This document shows positions 62,737-64,000 of a stretch of DNA of 64,000 nucleotides, one piece after another (position 1 is the first letter of the stretch; every line of letters starts with the position of its first letter). A program made the translations under genes and the position numbers. This DNA is from Bacteroidia bacterium (GTDB lineage Bacteria; Bacteroidota; Bacteroidia; Cytophagales; Cyclobacteriaceae). The notes under the pieces were generated by a model. The model was not told where the DNA came from. It saw only the letters and a program-made list of their open reading frames with translations, and did no database searches. The stretch lies in the NCBI GenBank assembly GCA_030426345.1, contig JAUHYU010000003.1, forward strand, positions 39,816 to 103,815, given 5' to 3'.

Positions 62737-63666
62737 ATGAACATTAATAATATTGAAATTAAAGTTGAAACCCAATCGATAAATCCAATGTTGAACATTT
62801 GGGTCCATTTGGATTTTGAATACTTAGAGGAGATTCCAATATCAATATCGGGTAAGTTATGCCATAAAAACGGACAAATAATTTCCGTATTAACGGAATA
62901 CCAACTTAATGTCGATCGTCAATATGGACTGATTCTAAAAGCGAAAGAGAAAAAAAACTCAATAAGGAATCCAGCAAGCTATCATAGCGTTCAATTAAGT
63001 GCATTGTTAACACCAAGTGCAATCGAATCCATAGAGATTCAAAGAGAAAAAAACAAGGATAAATCTGTCGAGTTTCATATAGAACTGGTTTATAAAACTC
63101 TGACTTCGCTAACTGATTTGGATGATTTGGGTAAAGATGATTTAGTTCGTGTCAATATTACTAGTAAATCTTCAAGTATAAGGATTGAGCAAAGTGATTG
63201 GATAAATAATTTTTCCCCAACATTGGGAATCGGAAACTTTTTACTTCTGGAGTTAAATATTGGCGAACTTAATGTCACAGAATTTTGGAAAGGAATGTTT
63301 GAACAACTTACCACTTGTGTTTTGGATATGGAAAAAAGTATTCAATTAGGTGAATGGAAAAAAGCAATCGAATATTCAAGACAAATTTTTGATGGTTTAA
63401 ACCTTAATAGAAAAAAGCAAGGAACTGTATCCTTTAAGGATGAGCTAACTAAAATACTGGAAATCGAACAGCACAATGCAGAAGGCATCAATGACCTATT
63501 AAATGCTATAAAATCACTATTTGACTTTACATCAAAATACGCTCATCCGACAGACAGAAATGGAGATATAAAACCATATCCAAATGCTAAAAAGGAAGAT
63601 GCGTATTTCGTTTATACATTATCTATAGGACTGTTGAACTTGATTGGTACTAAAATTCAAACGTAA
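62737..63666 (+). CDS. Unrecognised protein with helical, HEPN-like C-terminal part
   Basis: About 309 residues from ATG 62737; an ATG at 62686 would add 17 residues. The first 190 residues look beta-rich (IEIKVETQSINPMLNIWVHLDF, FHIELVYKTL). The last 110 are helical: WKKAIEYSRQIFDGLNL, INDLLNAIKSLFDFTSKYAHP and AYFVYTLSIGLLNLIG. The SKYAHP turn between helices recalls HEPN-like or abortive-infection C-terminal domains, but I do not see a clear RxxxxH site. It sits next to a decayed toxin-antitoxin pair, so a defence or stress role is possible; no function is assigned. Confidence 0.55.
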   Translation: MNINNIEIKVETQSINPMLNIWVHLDFEYLEEIPISISGKLCHKNGQIISVLTEYQLNVDRQYGLILKAKEKKNSIRNPASYHSVQLSALLTPSAIESIEIQREKNKDKSVEFHIELVYKTLTSLTDLDDLGKDDLVRVNITSKSSSIRIEQSDWINNFSPTLGIGNFLLLELNIGELNVTEFWKGMFEQLTTCVLDMEKSIQLGEWKKAIEYSRQIFDGLNLNRKKQGTVSFKDELTKILEIEQHNAEGINDLLNAIKSLFDFTSKYAHPTDRNGDIKPYPNAKKEDAYFVYTLSIGLLNLIGTKIQT

Positions 63667-63805
63667 TGAAAGAAATTAAACTATCCCCCCATGAACCATT
63701 CATAACAAATTCTCATATTTTATCTCGACCTAACCCCTACTTGCCATTTACTGAACTTTAGCCTAAATTATAACCCAAACCTATTTTAACCCACTAATTT
63801 TTTAG

Positions 63806-64000
63806 ATGATGAAAAACTACTTTAGCTTTAACCTCACAGGACAAAAACTTTTACTTATCTGGCTGGCATTCCTGGCTTTTTTCATGGTGCCCTACGTGGT
63901 TGTGATCATGAAAATGCAAAACATCCAACCTGGAGATACCTCAGCTTTGTGGATGTTCCCATTCATTTTGGTAATCATAGTTTTTGCGTTTGCAATTACT
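63806..64000 (+). CDS. DUF898-like membrane protein, N-terminal part
   Basis: The frame starts at ATG 63806 (or 63809) and runs off the right edge after 65 codons. MKNYFSFNLTGQKLLLIWLA followed by a membrane segment, a short loop and a second membrane segment resembles the opening of DUF898 (YjgN-like) proteins. Only the first two membrane helices are visible, so the call is tentative. Confidence 0.5.
   Translation, partial: MMKNYFSFNLTGQKLLLIWLAFLAFFMVPYVVVIMKMQNIQPGDTSALWMFPFILVIIVFAFAIT

Noticed and set aside
1..64000. CRISPR arrays, tRNA or rRNA genes, complete insertion sequences
   Set aside because: I looked for regularly spaced repeats, tRNA-like cloverleaf patterns and transposase frames with terminal repeats and found none I could support.

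Overview
The window looks like chromosome of a gliding-type Bacteroidota, most likely a member of the Cytophagales. The reasons are GldA, GldF and GldG homologues, two TonB-dependent outer-membrane receptors with carboxypeptidase-D-like N-domains, secreted DUF1080 and DUF6807 proteins, a DUF5117-type metalloprotease, short AT-rich intergenic gaps, start codons without strong Shine-Dalgarno sequences, and promoters that fit the Bacteroidota TTTG / TAnnTTTG pattern. I see no rRNA, tRNA, CRISPR array, phage or complete insertion sequence.

Layout. 1-3919 (minus): a very large SLC12-like permease with a long soluble tail, cut by the left edge. 4.2-7.9 kb (plus): a PutP-type sodium symporter and a translationally coupled pair of glycosyltransferases. 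7.9-31.7 kb: mostly secreted carbohydrate-related proteins on both strands (CE7 esterase, GH31, an unassigned 682-residue protein, three DUF1080 domains in two genes, tandem DUF6807 duplicates, a TonB receptor, an alpha/beta hydrolase, a phosphodiesterase), with a prenyl synthase, redox proteins, a metalloprotease, an EamA transporter and a tandem pair of kinase-like membrane proteins that have no ATPase domain. 31.9-38.2 kb: a DksA-like protein, then a two-component system with a COG4705-like membrane protein, a PepSY-like protein and a TonB receptor; three promoters here share one direct-repeat site. 38.4-43.8 kb: gldA-gldF-gldG-DUF4340, then a LacI-family regulator. 44.2-47.1 kb: a small MscS-like channel and two MgtE-related genes, one without membrane segments. 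47.3-51.4 kb: an Anbu peptidase cluster (circularly permuted ATP-grasp, alpha-E, Anbu, transglutaminase). 51.6-61.8 kb: a complete myo-inositol catabolic operon (iolJ-like aldolase, iolB, iolC, iolD, sodium symporter, iolA, iolE, iolG) with a palindrome upstream. 61.9-64.0 kb: a decayed ParDE-like toxin-antitoxin module, an unrecognised protein and the start of a DUF898-like membrane protein.

The inositol genes cover the whole route from uptake to acetyl-CoA and dihydroxyacetone phosphate. The two-component genes look like an envelope-sensing regulon that controls itself and two neighbouring transcription units. Across the whole window a short element with the core TTCATGGATTTT recurs in intergenic gaps, mostly just behind stop codons; two copies in the inositol operon share 26 identical bases. 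I do not know this element. It, the response-regulator sites, and the kinase-like pair without ATPase domains are the parts that deserve the closest look.
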